NCBI GenBank assembly: GCA_013176395.1
Contig: JABMLP010000008.1
Location: 744,001 to 808,000, forward strand
From: Venturia oleaginea
Lineage: Eukaryota; Ascomycota; Dothideomycetes; Venturiales; Venturiaceae
DNA: 64,000 nucleotides
Direction of reading: 5' to 3'
The notes under the pieces: generated by a model
The model's input: the letters and a program-made list of their open reading frames with translations, nothing else
Database searches by the model: none
What the model was told of the DNA's origin: nothing
Shown: one piece after another, positions 1 to 11,600 of the stretch
Position numbering within the stretch: the stretch's first letter is position 1
Layout of the letters: every line of letters starts with the position of its first letter
Made by a program: the position numbers and the translations under genes

Positions 1-230
1 CAGTATCAAGTCAAGGTTTGGTATTTCGATTTTGACAATGTCCTGTCCTGATATGTAGCCATCTCAAAGTAGCTATGAACCAAATGCATAACGCTCCGAT
101 CCCATCGTCTTCCTTCATTTTGCTGAATTTGGGATGTCCAGATACACGAAGTGAACGCGCAAATCCAGTAACCCAGCCAAGGTCGAAGTTGAAATAGTAC
201 TCCACACCCGTATATGTGAGGGCACCGCAT

Positions 231-1095
231 CTAGACCTTGAAACCTCTGGACCGTCTGCGACCACGGGCACGCTCGAACTTGCGTCCCTTGCTGGCAACG
301 TATGGCTTCTTGTGCGAGTGTGGTCCGAATCCGAAATGCTTGACGGCCTCACGGGCGTTCTTGGGGCCACGGAGGAGGAGGGTGTTGGCACCAGTTGGGG
401 AGCGCTGTGCGAGCTCATCGAGAGTGAGGCATTCACCTCCGGCCTTGATGATGCGGGCACGGGCGGTGGCGGTGAAGCGGAGGGCAGCGATGGAGAGCTT
501 GGGGACTTCGAGTAGACTATAGTAAATTTGACGTTAGATGTATGGTTTCGAGAGTATTGAGGTGGGAAGCAACAAACCGGGTGTCATCGGTGATCTTGGC
601 AACAACGACAATGGTCTTGTCCTTGTGTGTCTTCTGTGCGTGCTCGTTGCCAGCAGTGGCTACGATGCGAGAGATCGACATTGGTGGTCCTGTGATAGCA
701 AGCTCAATGGACGCCCTACTGACAATCATGGCAGATGGACTCGCTTACTGTTGATTTTGGACATCTTGAGCCTTCGCAGAACAACAGAGTTGAACGGGCT
801 GTCCGTACCTGTTGAGCGTGTTAGCCAATTCCATAGTCTTGGAGGGTGTAAAGGTTGTGCAATCGGGGCTTACGGCGGGCAAGGAAAGCGTAAAGCTTGA
901 CGAGGAGCTTGATATAAGGGTCATCACTCTTTGCGACCTTTCGGTGCGAGTTCTTGACGTGGTGGTTGTCGAGACTGGAGTTGGAGGTTAGCTGTTGTGC
1001 GGGTTGCGCGCAATCCTTTTCTTCTCAGGTGGAATCGAGGATACTAGAGTCTGTTGCTGTATTGATGCAGATGGATGTACTCACTCGATACCCAT
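231..1095 (-). CDS. RPL18: 60S ribosomal protein L18 (eL18)
   Basis: Structural protein of the cytosolic large ribosomal subunit. Five exons can be joined on the minus strand: 1095-1085, 974-874, 808-749, 689-578 and 516-231, giving 189 residues, close to the 186 of yeast L18. The first exon is only 11 nt (MGI plus two bases). The joined protein carries family hallmarks: [13 protein letters not shown] near residue 30, [13 protein letters not shown], a [13 protein letters not shown] strand, the [17 protein letters not shown] segment and a basic C-terminus ending RGFKV. Introns are 48-110 nt, and the second has a GCTAAC branch point. The fourth intron begins GTTTGT, a weaker donor. The start is the only ATG that gives the family's MGI N-terminus. 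High intron density at the 5' end is usual for fungal ribosomal protein genes. No snoRNA was recognised in the introns, but I could not search for one. Confidence 0.95.
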
Positions 1096-2704
1096 GGCTG
1101 CTGGTTAGTTGGAGTTGTTGACTTTGAGGTAATCTAGAAATGTGAAGGTCGCAATTTTAGAGCGAAAAGTTGGCTGTGGGTTTCACGTGATCAGCAAATG
1201 CCCAATTCAACCACAACCACTTTCGAAGGTATACGTACACGCCGGCTGAATCTCATCTCTGAACCTCTGCTCCATTGCTCTCTTGATATCGCCGAGTCGG
1301 AATATCAACCAATTCTTATGATTCACTTTCCTAACCGGGCATTTCTACAAAGAGATGTGTAGGGATCGATCAGCATAAATTCTAGTTTTTACAAGTAGGA
1401 ACCAACTCAAGTATTCAATATCACGAATTCGGAATTCAAACCAGGGAGAAAAGGCTTCACGTCCCTGAAATTGATCATCCAAGATTCATCTTGAAACGAA
1501 GAAAGGTGGCGGCGACAACACGAAGAATGGTACAGGCCTTTCCATGAGTGCGGGTAGCAGAATACGCAGCGTTTGTTCCAGCGATCCAGAAATCCAGAGG
1601 AAACGGATCGTGCAAGAGAATTGATTCTCAAACCAAGCTTTGTATAATTCCAGCCCCCGCTGGTTGAGCGAGACAATGAGCACGAAGAGAAGCATACCAT
1701 ATTCTTTCAGACAAAGGATCCCCCACACACACCGTATGGTCTGCAACCGGACATGGAGCACAACCCTGTAGAAATCAAGGCAACAACATCATATCGATAG
1801 ATATCTGCAATCCTTTCCGTTTTCACCCCGCCCATCGGGAACTTCCGGACCTTTGCTTCCTGCTTCCGATACTTGACGATTACCCAATACTCGCAATCCT
1901 AAAAGATCGACTTGTCATGAATCATGGAGTTCTTCTACACCGCTCCACACCGCTTCTTTGAGAGGGTTTAAGAATAGTGATTGGCGAAGTTTAAAATGTT
2001 TGAACCAGTTGGAAAGGGGTAGCCGCGGAACGTTCCTATTCGCTGAGTTTAGCCTAAGAATAGGAAGATAGCCAGAGATCCTACGATAGCAGGTAGAAGA
2101 TGAAAAATGGTGCAGGTAGACAAAGACTTAAGTTGTAAATTTATCTTTCATTCCCAGACAAGATAGTAGCCGTCCTGCAGCCAGACGTATTAAGAATATG
2201 CCATGCATCCAGAGTGCGGCGCAGTGCGCCGCGCGGTAAAGTCTGACAAAAGCCAGCGCATCAACAATCGTACCACAACAAAGAAATCTTACAGGGAGCA
2301 TGACAACTCACAAGGAATCGATACCCCAGGCTGTCTGTGGGTCTCGATCCTTCCATTCCAATTCCTAATCATGGAAACATCCCACGCAATGGAACTGACC
2401 CCCACATCCACAAGCCTAGGCTGAAAGATCGACAGATAAAAGCAATCGGATATATGGTGATATCGATGATGGGATAATAATGAGAGAAGCGGTAAGACCC
2501 AATGTTAAAATGAATTGCCTCAGAGCCCAACAAAAAGCAAGAATTTCTCGAGCAAAGACTCGGAAATGAAGGCGTAGAAGCCCAAGTAAAACAAAGTCAG
2601 TTTGTGTGAACTGGAACTCCGACCGCTGTGTAGGAGTAGCAAAAACACAACCCCGTTCAACCCCGTGTTGCTGATGTTGAAGTACCTCCAATAAAGACAT
2701 AGTA
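1096..2704. other. intergenic, no convincing gene
   Basis: Upstream of RPL18. The open frames here are short (under 125 codons), low in coding character, and overlap one another on both strands. The first few hundred bases should contain the RPL18 promoter. I recognise no specific element. Confidence 0.5.
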
Positions 2705-3025
2705 CTAGTAACACAGATGGATGACAAGAAGGAACAACGAACAAGTCGCTGCATAACTGTTCTCTGGTTCACGCATTTCATTCTCACGACAACCTGATCG
2801 ATACCCTTTCCTCAATGTCGTTTCGCTCGAGTTGCCACAATCAGACATGTAGTCGGAGGCATACGAGCCGAAATCGACTGGTGATGGTGGTGGTGCCGGC
2901 GTTGGCTCGATGTTGGTGGTTCTGATGGTCAGAGGTGTTGAGGCTTTTAGTGCCGCAGCCACATCGTGAGAGAGAGAGCTGTGCGTGTAGAGGGAGAGAC
3001 GCTCGCGGGGGCTGGTTTGAGGCAT
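2705..3025 (-). CDS. small hypothetical protein (weak)
   Basis: A 106-codon frame starting at the ATG at 3025. The product is not recognised. It has Ser/Thr/Pro-rich, coding-like text in its middle (APPPSPVDFGSYASDYMSD) followed by a basic stretch. The frame stays open upstream to about 3232 without another ATG, so a 5' exon is possible. A GTGAGA donor-like sequence near 2795 suggests the 3' end could also be spliced and that the last 30 residues, which look unlike protein, are intronic. No domain, signal peptide or membrane segment is evident. The evidence is composition only, so this may be non-coding. Confidence 0.3.
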   Translation of the reverse strand: MPQTSPRERLSLYTHSSLSHDVAAALKASTPLTIRTTNIEPTPAPPPSPVDFGSYASDYMSDCGNSSETTLRKGYRSGCRENEMREPENSYAATCSLFLLVIHLCY

Positions 3026-4781
3026 TTTTGGTTGAGTTTGCGTTGCGTAGGGTTGGCCAAAGGTGAGAGCTTGGTATGGAGATGGAGAGGTTCCCGTGTG
3101 ACTGTTGTTGGGTGTGCTGGACCTTTTCAGATGACAAGGCTGAGCTTGATCTTGCTTGTGACACAAGATTGGAGGACAATGAGCTGGCAGATAATGATTC
3201 GAAGGTTCGGAACAAAGGATATTTATGTCCAAGATCTGACAGGTTTCGGAAATAGGAAGGTTACTTGTGTAAACAGGGCGGGCCTCTGGTATTTGTGGTC
3301 TGTCCTTTTTGTTAGCGGGTGCTGCCTCGGTCTTCCCCAGATTTTATTTAACGACAATGAGTCGAAACATGGCCAGGCACATACATTACTGCTGATCTTA
3401 CGGAAACGTATCAGGGATCGACGTCTCCTGAAAGGGCCGAGGATTTATTGAGTGTGAAAGCAGGTGCAAGCTTGCTGAAGGACACAAGGTATGAGAGATA
3501 TTGTGGGGAGATTTAATCCGGTTTCCAGGGAATTATCCAGGCTTAAGTAGATTATCTTGGACAGAAGGAAAGGCACGATAGCAGCGTGTAGAACCAAAGG
3601 ATATTTTGGTACCCTTTCACCGACTTCTTAGCTCTCCATCTTATCCCTTGTCCGTGTGTCCACATCCGCCAGTGTCCGTCCGCCCTCCCGCATTAAGATT
3701 CCAGAAAGACTATGCTCCTGTGGTGACGGGGGGAGTTGCGGTCCGGGAGGTTTGCTCCAGTGGCTTGACACCCCCACGCCGCCCACGCCTAGCATACGCC
3801 GCTCACGGTAGATACTTTTGAACCCCTTGTTGCTCTGACCTCCCACTCGTTAGAGCTTTGTCTTGTCAAAGAATGTCGGGGTAATGTTTTCGTGCTCCTC
3901 AGCCAATAACCTGGGGCAAAGCACCGGGACTCGTACGTCTGAAGTTGATTTGAGCGCTTCATTCTCACCTTGCGTCCGCAGTCCCTGGTTTGCACTTCCT
4001 CTTACCATTCCGCTTATTACCCCGATATCCACTGTGCCACGAGCTTGGGGTGATCGCTGCTGGCAAGCGGTTGTTGCTATCGCAAATGTGTCCTGACAAC
4101 GGAGTGCCGATTTGTGAGGAGAAGCTCGCTATGTTTCTGGCGTACCGGTAGTGAGTTGTCCGTTACGAGTCTCCTGTCTCACCACATGTCGTGGCAATGC
4201 TAAGGCGGACCAATATAGCCAACGGGCACGTAATATGTCGTACTGATCCAGAGACGTTCAAAAAGATGTTGCTTGAAACCCTATTTCGACTAGCGGATAG
4301 TTGCATGAGCGAGCGTCCCATTAAGAAATGGCAAGAAGGGATATGCAAGCCTTCTGTTGAAACCCCAGCTCTGTACCACTCCCCACGCTGGACTTCGTCC
4401 CACAATTGAACTTTCAAACCCGAGCGACTGGGCTGACCTGGGGAAAGGGCGGCCTAGTGCTTCCATCGGAGTCTAAACAACACTTCCGATCACCAACCTT
4501 TCTCAAAAAGACTAACTCGAGGGTAGATACATGGGCAGACCACCATCGGGAAGCCCATCCGCGACGCTGTGTTCGTCTCAAGCAGGCTTCAATCCGAATA
4601 TCCTGTTTCTGGAAGGACCGCGGACTTGGTCGTGTGGAAAGATAGATAGATCGGTGGGATTGCCGAGAGATGGCCCACATGTTTTGGCAGATCTATCTTC
4701 TTCTTCTTGTTCATCGCCATCTTGGTAGTGTAGTACTGAGTAGCTACATAGTAGTGATAGAAGTGCATGCAGAAGTGAGAT
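3026..4781. other. intergenic, no convincing gene
   Basis: Apart from the possible 5' extension noted for the preceding small gene, this region contains only short overlapping frames on both strands with no consistent coding character. A pyrimidine-rich TCTTC run lies near 4696. I see no RNA gene or repeat. Confidence 0.45.
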
Positions 4782-5312
4782 ATGCCGTGGACGATTGACT
4801 TTGAGATCGACGAAGCATTTCAAAACCCCATCGACTTCTACCATGCGATTGGAGGCAAGATGCTCATGCAGTGTCCCAAAAGAGACATGCACAAAGCCGT
4901 CCACAAGGCCGTCGTAGGTAAATTCTCCGCTTGTCAACATTGTGAGCAGACCATACAGGTAATTTTCGATGCGCTCATGGATTCGCTAGTTGCAGGTACT
5001 GGAATTGCTGAGAATGATGGCCTCAGAAACTTACTCCTGTCGGTCATCGAGATCATCAAACCCTTTGATCGATTGCAACAAGACAACAAGGCTGATGTCA
5101 CGGTGCTTCAGGCTAACTCTTGCCATCTTCTGATTCACATGAAGGAGAGCGATCTTTCGAGCGATCCGAAGAACCCTCAGCCCAGACAACAAACTTCGGC
5201 CTCTTCCAAATCGAGACCTGCTCCCAAATCAGGATGCTACCGAACCCAAATCTCGGACGGCTGCTCGCCTCGTCTCAAACAACACCAGTTCGTGCTTCCA
5301 ATATCTGTGTAA
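4782..5312 (+). CDS. hypothetical protein, 176 aa
   Basis: Single uninterrupted frame opening MPWTIDFEIDEAF. I do not recognise the family. Residues 1-115 read like a folded helical protein (for example GLRNLLLSVIEIIKPFDRL at about 82-100) with a CQHCE pair at 52-56. The remainder is Ser/Lys/Gln-rich and probably disordered. The overlapping frame at 5120-5422 also looks fairly coding-like, so the 3' end may be spliced or shifted. Flanks are gene-poor on both sides. It could be a lineage-specific gene or a chance frame. Confidence 0.38.
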   Translation: MPWTIDFEIDEAFQNPIDFYHAIGGKMLMQCPKRDMHKAVHKAVVGKFSACQHCEQTIQVIFDALMDSLVAGTGIAENDGLRNLLLSVIEIIKPFDRLQQDNKADVTVLQANSCHLLIHMKESDLSSDPKNPQPRQQTSASSKSRPAPKSGCYRTQISDGCSPRLKQHQFVLPISV

Positions 5313-6355
5313 AGTATGATGCTGCTGCCAACCTCCTCAACCAAAAGAACCACCATGGCAAAACAACACTTCCACAACAGGAAACTTCCCTTTCCCCACA
5401 CCTTGGAGCTGACTGCCTCTAAACCTACCTCTCCCCTCTCCTACTCTATACAGTTGTTCTATTAAGCTTCTCGAACCGAGCACACACGCATGCCACAAAG
5501 CGCATCAATGAAACTGTACAACCGCGCCCCCCCACATCATTGCTTGCATGCGCATGCGCTACAACCGTTGTTGTACTATGAGATGAGGTCGCCATGGACA
5601 CATCACTTCCCCATGTCTTCTTGATAGAGGTGACACCTCGGTTGCCGTCGGTTTCCATCTCAGATCCCATTGTATGACAAATTCCACCACTGTGTATGTT
5701 CTGTGGGCTACAGGACACTTGTTACGTTTGTTTCATTCATAAGTCAACCCGCCAATAATAGGACCTTTTTAACTCCTTGCTCCCGCGAAGGACGGTCTGG
5801 AAGGAGGGCAACCCGGCCCTGCAAGGCTCTCACGCGTCTCAAGTGATTGATCTTCAGGTACGCATTCCAGGATATTGAAACATCGCCCAGGACTTTTGGC
5901 ATATGATCGACATTGCATGTTGTTTGATGTGGGGAAAGAGAAAATGTGGAGGTGAATTAGGGCAGGGCTGGTTCTATATTCGGAATGTAGGTGGCTTTGA
6001 CTTCTGTATGGAGTTTGTAGGGGAAAGTCTGTGGTTAAACTTGGGGATGACATGTAGATTGTTTGCGTGTGTTGTATTAGTGGATGCTACTGTCTCTTGC
6101 AGATGCGCAGCGGGAATCCGTGAGCATATGGCATGTCGATTTTTTAAGCATTGTTTAGTCTGTCATTTCAGAATCACTTGACGAAGAACCCAAGTCAACC
6201 TCAAGATACGAGTCGCAGGGGTCCTACAGTACCATTCCAGAACAAAAGTTATGCAACAGTAAAGTGAGCTGAGATGCCCTCGCTGGTGAAAATTGCAGGG
6301 CGATGAACTCAACAAAACAGCGGAAAGCAAATATGGATATCATACAATGCGGCTA
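5313..6355. other. intergenic, little visible
   Basis: Between the hypothetical gene and the convergent 3' end of the helical-repeat gene. Only frames under 100 codons are present, none with convincing protein text. An alternating GCATGCGCATGCGC tract lies near 5548. No RNA gene recognised. Confidence 0.45.
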
Positions 6356-8475
6356 TTAAATGCGACCACGTAACTTCAACACCCGCGTTCGATACTCTTC
6401 TAGTTTCTCTGGAAAAGATAACTCATAACATAACTGGAGTGACTCTCGATCTTCGTCGAATTCCAGGTGCGTTCCTTCAGCGATCGCCTCCTCCAGTGCC
6501 GTCCTTTTCGCCTCCTCAAACCCCTCTGCTAGCAATAATAAATCGTTAATGGATTGCCAGTGACTGAAGCGAAGGGCGTTGAAGGAGATTCCAGCCTTGG
6601 ACATTCGCGCCTCAGTTCGAGGTAGTGGTGGTTGAAGAGGATCTACCGTGAGCTCGTCGTATATAAGCTCGGCGAATGCGGCGTCAGTATTGGTTCCCCT
6701 CCGAAGACGGCTAAATGTTTTGTACAAATCCGTGGTATCAAGATTCTTGGTTCGAGCCTCCAAGTTGTCCAGAACTTTGCTCAATGACTTCACACCATCA
6801 GAGAGTGTTCTGTCTATCGGTTTCCTCCTCTCTTTGCTGACATCTTGCCTGGGCTTGCAGGCTTCTTGGAAGCGTGTTTGAAGCTGTGGGGAAACATTGT
6901 GTAAAGTCAATTGTTCTGTTGCGAATGCCATAGCAGCAGGTGAATCTATGCGTTTTACTGCTTTGGCCAGACACAACCAGTTTCGGTCGCTCAACTCTCT
7001 AGACTCCTGATTTGCGCGCTTTACCAAAAGCCTCCATGCATTTTCCAAGCCATCGAAATCGCCGATCAAACCAGCACAAGTGATCCGCGCTCGATAAGAA
7101 ACTTCATCCCAGGTGTCCAGCTCTTCCATCATCTCACAAACTTCGATCACGAGCCCTTTATGACGCGTCTTGCCAGCAAGTTGCAGCATAGAGTTTAAGG
7201 TGGACCCAAGATTGCCAGACATGTATGGAGAGCACAATTTGAACAGGCGACGCCCGCACTCGGCCATGTCAGAATTAAACTGCTCCGTCTCGTCGCTTTC
7301 ACAAGTCTGATAATCCCAAGCCATTTGCGAAAAGATCTTGATCGCTTGACTCACTTGTATTGAAAGAAGCGGCCGGGGAGCATAAATTTCTGCTTCCAAT
7401 ATGCCAACCGCGTCCATTGCAAGGTCCGCTCTCTGTTGACTGGGTAGTTTTTCAGCTGCGGTGTTCGCACGAGAAAGCAGGTCAAAGGCTTCCCTCCCCG
7501 AAGACAGCGCTTTGGTTAAACTGGCAAGCTGAAACACATAAACAGCTTCTGCTAATGGACGCCTGACCATCATCAAATGAAAGAATCGTTTCGGCACTCG
7601 ATCGGGAATGAGTCTCAGAACAACATCGAATGCCAGGTAGGCGTTTCTCCAATCGCCATTCAGCACTCTTGCAGTGAATATCCCTTGCAGGAGAGATATT
7701 GGGATGTTTTTAGAGAATGCAGGCTGCCCCCGATCTGATACTACTGCTTCCGGTGAGAGATGGTAGCCAGCGAAGTTTCCAGGAAAGAGGATCAAAGCTT
7801 TGTTGTAAAGAGTTTCCAGCTCCGCTAGCGGTTCGCCAGCATAGGCAAGGGCCTCGAGGGCAGCTCCATAAACGGCTTGTGATACATACTCGTTCCCTTC
7901 TTGGGCAGAGAGCCAATGCCACAGTTCTCTTGTCTTGTCTGATTCTTCGTTTTCTTTGTAAATGGAGAGTAAACGCAGGCTTGCGCCGGAGTGGGGAGGC
8001 AGCACGCGAGCTTTGTAAATGTCTACCAGCCTGTCCGTTGCAAGGAGTAGTTTTCGTTTTGTCTCTTGGCCAGCGGCGTCATTTGCCGGTCCATTGGCAC
8101 GCAAAGTGGTGTGGAGAAGTTTGACTATACGGTAGGTATCCTGGTGGGATAGAATAGAAGTTGGAATATTAGGGTAGATAGACTCGACGTCAACCCAACT
8201 GTTTCTATCAAGAGCAGCGTGAAGTGACTATTTTAAATGTTAATTGAAAGATGGTAGACGCATAGACAGCGAGCACACACAGCTAGTGACGGGTGTACTA
8301 TCCGAATGAAAGAATTTTGTTGTGCTGGCCTTGTGAATTTCAGGAAGCGCTCTCTGCCGGACACTTTTTTCTTTGAGTGAAGGCACCGCGAGGCTGGTCT
8401 TAAGCCTTGGAGTACACTTCGTGGGACGAGGAAAGGAGCCCTGAGGCATACCTGTACAGCCAGGCGCTTGAACAT
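6356..8475 (-). CDS. mitochondrial TPR/PPR-like helical-repeat protein
   Basis: Two exons on the minus strand. Exon 1 (8475 to about 8299) encodes MFKRLAVQV followed by an Arg/Ser/Leu-rich stretch including SRCLHSKKK, a typical mitochondrial presequence. Exon 2 starts at 8227 and runs to 6356. The intron is about 71 nt (donor GTACAC at 8298); a GTGTGT donor at 8280 is equally in phase. The product is about 682 aa, almost all alpha-helical, with pairs such as GLVIEVCEMMEELDTWDEVSYRA and ITCAGLIGDFDGLENAWRLL that resemble PPR/TPR helical hairpins. Fungal proteins of this build serve in mitochondrial RNA metabolism or complex I assembly (CIA84 is one). The specific identity is not established here. 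It is transcribed away from GCN1 with only 168 bp between the two start codons. Confidence 0.7.
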
Positions 8476-8643
8476 TGATCTGCGGAGAGACAATGTAGTT
8501 GTAGGTGTCTCCTTTGGGAGATGGCATGCTTCGAGTTGTTGGACTGCTTGCGGGCTTTTCTGAACCACGATATGTAAATTCCAGAACTACTGCACAACAC
8601 AACCTCAATTCACATCCGCCCTCGAAAGCGTAACAGCGCGAAA
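8476..8643. promoter_or_regulatory. compact bidirectional promoter
   Basis: Only 168 bp separate the proposed start codons of the mitochondrial helical-repeat gene (minus) and GCN1 (plus), so both promoters must overlap here or within the 5' leaders. No TATA-like element stands out. Inferred from gene layout only. Confidence 0.5.
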
Positions 8644-11600
8644 ATGGACGGCGGAACGAATGGAGTGCGAAAACTGGATCAAGCCCAACTGGAAATCACA
8701 CTGTTCACCTCCAGCACTAAGAAACGAATATCTGCGCTTGGAAATGCACAACGCTCACTTGATGCCGAAGGTGGGTTGTATCTGCGTCGCCCTGTGTTCC
8801 AGAATTGGACTGACATATTGCCTACAGAGTTGACCGTGGCCGAAGTCCAATCCCTCCTCTCCCTCCTCTTTGAAACCTACCCTCTCTACGTCGACCGCAA
8901 TTCGCGAACAGCAGTCCACAACTGCCTACGAACTGTTGCTGCCAGTCCAAATGCCTCAGAATACCTCTCAGGGTTTATCAAAGCGCTGCGACTCGAGTCG
9001 ACAAAATCGGGCATTGCGCCGGGTAATGCCTTCGTTCTCACAGAATGGTGCACCATATTGCTCGACGGACTTGCGAGTCAACCCACTGTCTGGAACAAAT
9101 GGGGCCTGGAGATAATAAGAGCTGCTGCTAGCGCTTTGGAGATCTGTATGGGCTCAGGTGCCAGACACAGTCTCAAGCATTCCGCTTTGGTCGTTTCTCG
9201 TCGTGGACTTCGGCGAGTTCTCAAGACTGAGATAGGTCAAAAGTCGCTGGGGCCAATTGTGTCAGCTCTTACGGCCAAGGGCACAACTTCCACAGCAAAG
9301 AATGCAATTCTTCTCGGTGTCATTGCTGGCGTTGCTTCTCGCCTTCCAGTGGTCAAGCTTGGATTCACAAAGCTAAAGCCATCCTATTTTGCATTCTACA
9401 TTCGCGAAATCTTGGGATCGAAAGCTGTTCTACCACGGCACATTGCTGAAGCGTTCGGTGATTTCTTTGCCTCCTTTGTGGAAACGGAGGATTTGCAGAA
9501 GGAATTGCTTCCCGCGATCGAGAAGGCATTACTTCGTTCTCCAGAAGTTGTTCTCAATGACCTAATATCACCTTTGGTCAAATCTCTCCCCGAGAATATG
9601 GATTTGTCAGGCGTATTACAAAAGAGTCTTATGAAGCCTCTCATGTCTAATATCAAGTCAACGAACATTGCTATCAGAGACGGCGCACTACGGACATTTC
9701 AGGATATCGCGGCAAAATCTTCCGACGAAGCTGCCATCGATAAGATTGCTGACGAAATAGCCAATCCTTTGAAGCAGAACAAAGTGCCGGCAACAGATCA
9801 AAAAGTATTGCACGCGAAAATGCTTGCATCTATGAAGCAATCTGACCCGCTGAGTAAGAAAATACCGTCCACGCTTGTGGCCGTAGCATTGAAGGAGGCA
9901 AACGAAACTGCACTCGAGGCTGAGCTACAGGCAATTACTCACCACATGCTTCACAGTCTTGACCATGGAACTGCACCAGAGACATCGGTCCAGGATGCCT
10001 TTGTGAAGGGCGTTGCAGATAAGAGGCCGAACGTTCGAAGAGTGTGGGCTCTTCAATTTGGCAGCCTGCTTTGGCACATGGGTGCAGACTTGAAGCACAA
10101 TGATCCCTCCGCTGAGACGTTCGCTCTGGCAGTCTTGACCAAAATGGCAGATATTTTCAATGAAGTGGTTGCAAATCCGCTGCCCTCTGCTCAGAATGGT
10201 CTCGTTACTGTGGCGTATATCTTCACTTTTTTCTGTTTATCTAGGCTACGAGGATCTGAAGATGAGAAAGTTTCTGCGCTGCTCAAAAAAGCATCTGTAC
10301 AGAAGAACGTTCTTGTCGCCGAACCGAAGCCTTCCTTCTTGCTTAACTTCAGAATTTATTCAAAAATTACAGGCCAAGATGATATCACATGGGGAATTCG
10401 AAGTTTAGCTGCGGTGGCAGAAGATATCGCACACGGCTTGGCCAATCCAGCGGTGGAGGACGCTTGGTCACAGGCATTCCTCTACTTCATCACTTCCGCG
10501 AACACACCACAGGCGACCAGGAAAGAAGCCGCTCAGACTCTCTCGCAATTGTATGCCAATAGCCCAGCGAGAATTGGTTCCATCATTGTCAGCGGCATTT
10601 GGAAATGGCGAAGGAACGTCGACCTCGGCGAAAAGGATTCAGCAGCTCTCGCAGCCAAGACTGGTAACGACAACTTGTTTCTGGCTATCCGTGCGATATG
10701 TTTCACGACAGATATGGTCACAGATTTCAAAGCTGTGACACTTGAGCAAGATGCTTCGGTCCTTCACGAACAGATGATACAGCTTCTTGTTCTTTGCCAC
10801 GAGGAATTGCTGCCAAGAACGTCCTGGATTGACACCTGCCTTAGAGTGAGCCTAGATCCGGGAAAACTTGTGACGGACAACGCAGATAGGTGTCTTCATG
10901 AGATTATTAAGACCACCGAGGTAATAGAAGACCGACTATGCAAATTCTGAAAATTGATCGCTGATACCAGGCCAGACATATATCGGAGACGATGCAAAGC
11001 GCGTTCATTCTGCAGCATATGATGCTGCTGCAGATCTAGCCTTTGTTGCCCCGGCCGCCGCAATCCCGTTGCTTGTTAAGCAATTAGAAACGGATCTAGA
11101 TGCTAAACAGGTTGCAAGCATCGGCGCAACAGAAGCAGCTATATTCCGAACTCCTGAAGGAACAGCATACATCGACGTACTCGCAAGCAAGTCACAAGAC
11201 ACCGTTCTTGATAAGAAGGCTAAGGACTATGACATCCTTAAGTTTGAAGCGGAGCTACGTGCTCAAATTGCCCAAAAGACCGGCAAGACGCGAAAATTGA
11301 CTGCGGAAGAGCAAGGTAAAGTCAATGCGCAATTGGCTAAGGAGGCAGCAATACGGAAAGAGGTATCTCAAGTGGACGCACGACTACGGCGCGGGGTCGG
11401 CTTTGTTCATTCATTGGCGACACAATGGCCCACCGAGGCAGAGCTTTGGATCGTACAGGCGGTTGATCTTCTTAGCGATGCGATCGAGGCTGGTGCTGGA
11501 ATGGTCGTAGGTGATGCAGCAGCTATGGCTTACCTCGATTGCGCGCAAAGTGTCACACAGCGATTAGGCTCATTGAGGAAGTTCATTGGAGTTGCTACCC

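Noticed and set aside
1407..1761. Two overlapping minus-strand frames of 91-97 codons
   Set aside because: Both are Cys/Phe/Ser-rich without order, and they overlap in different frames with no supporting signal.
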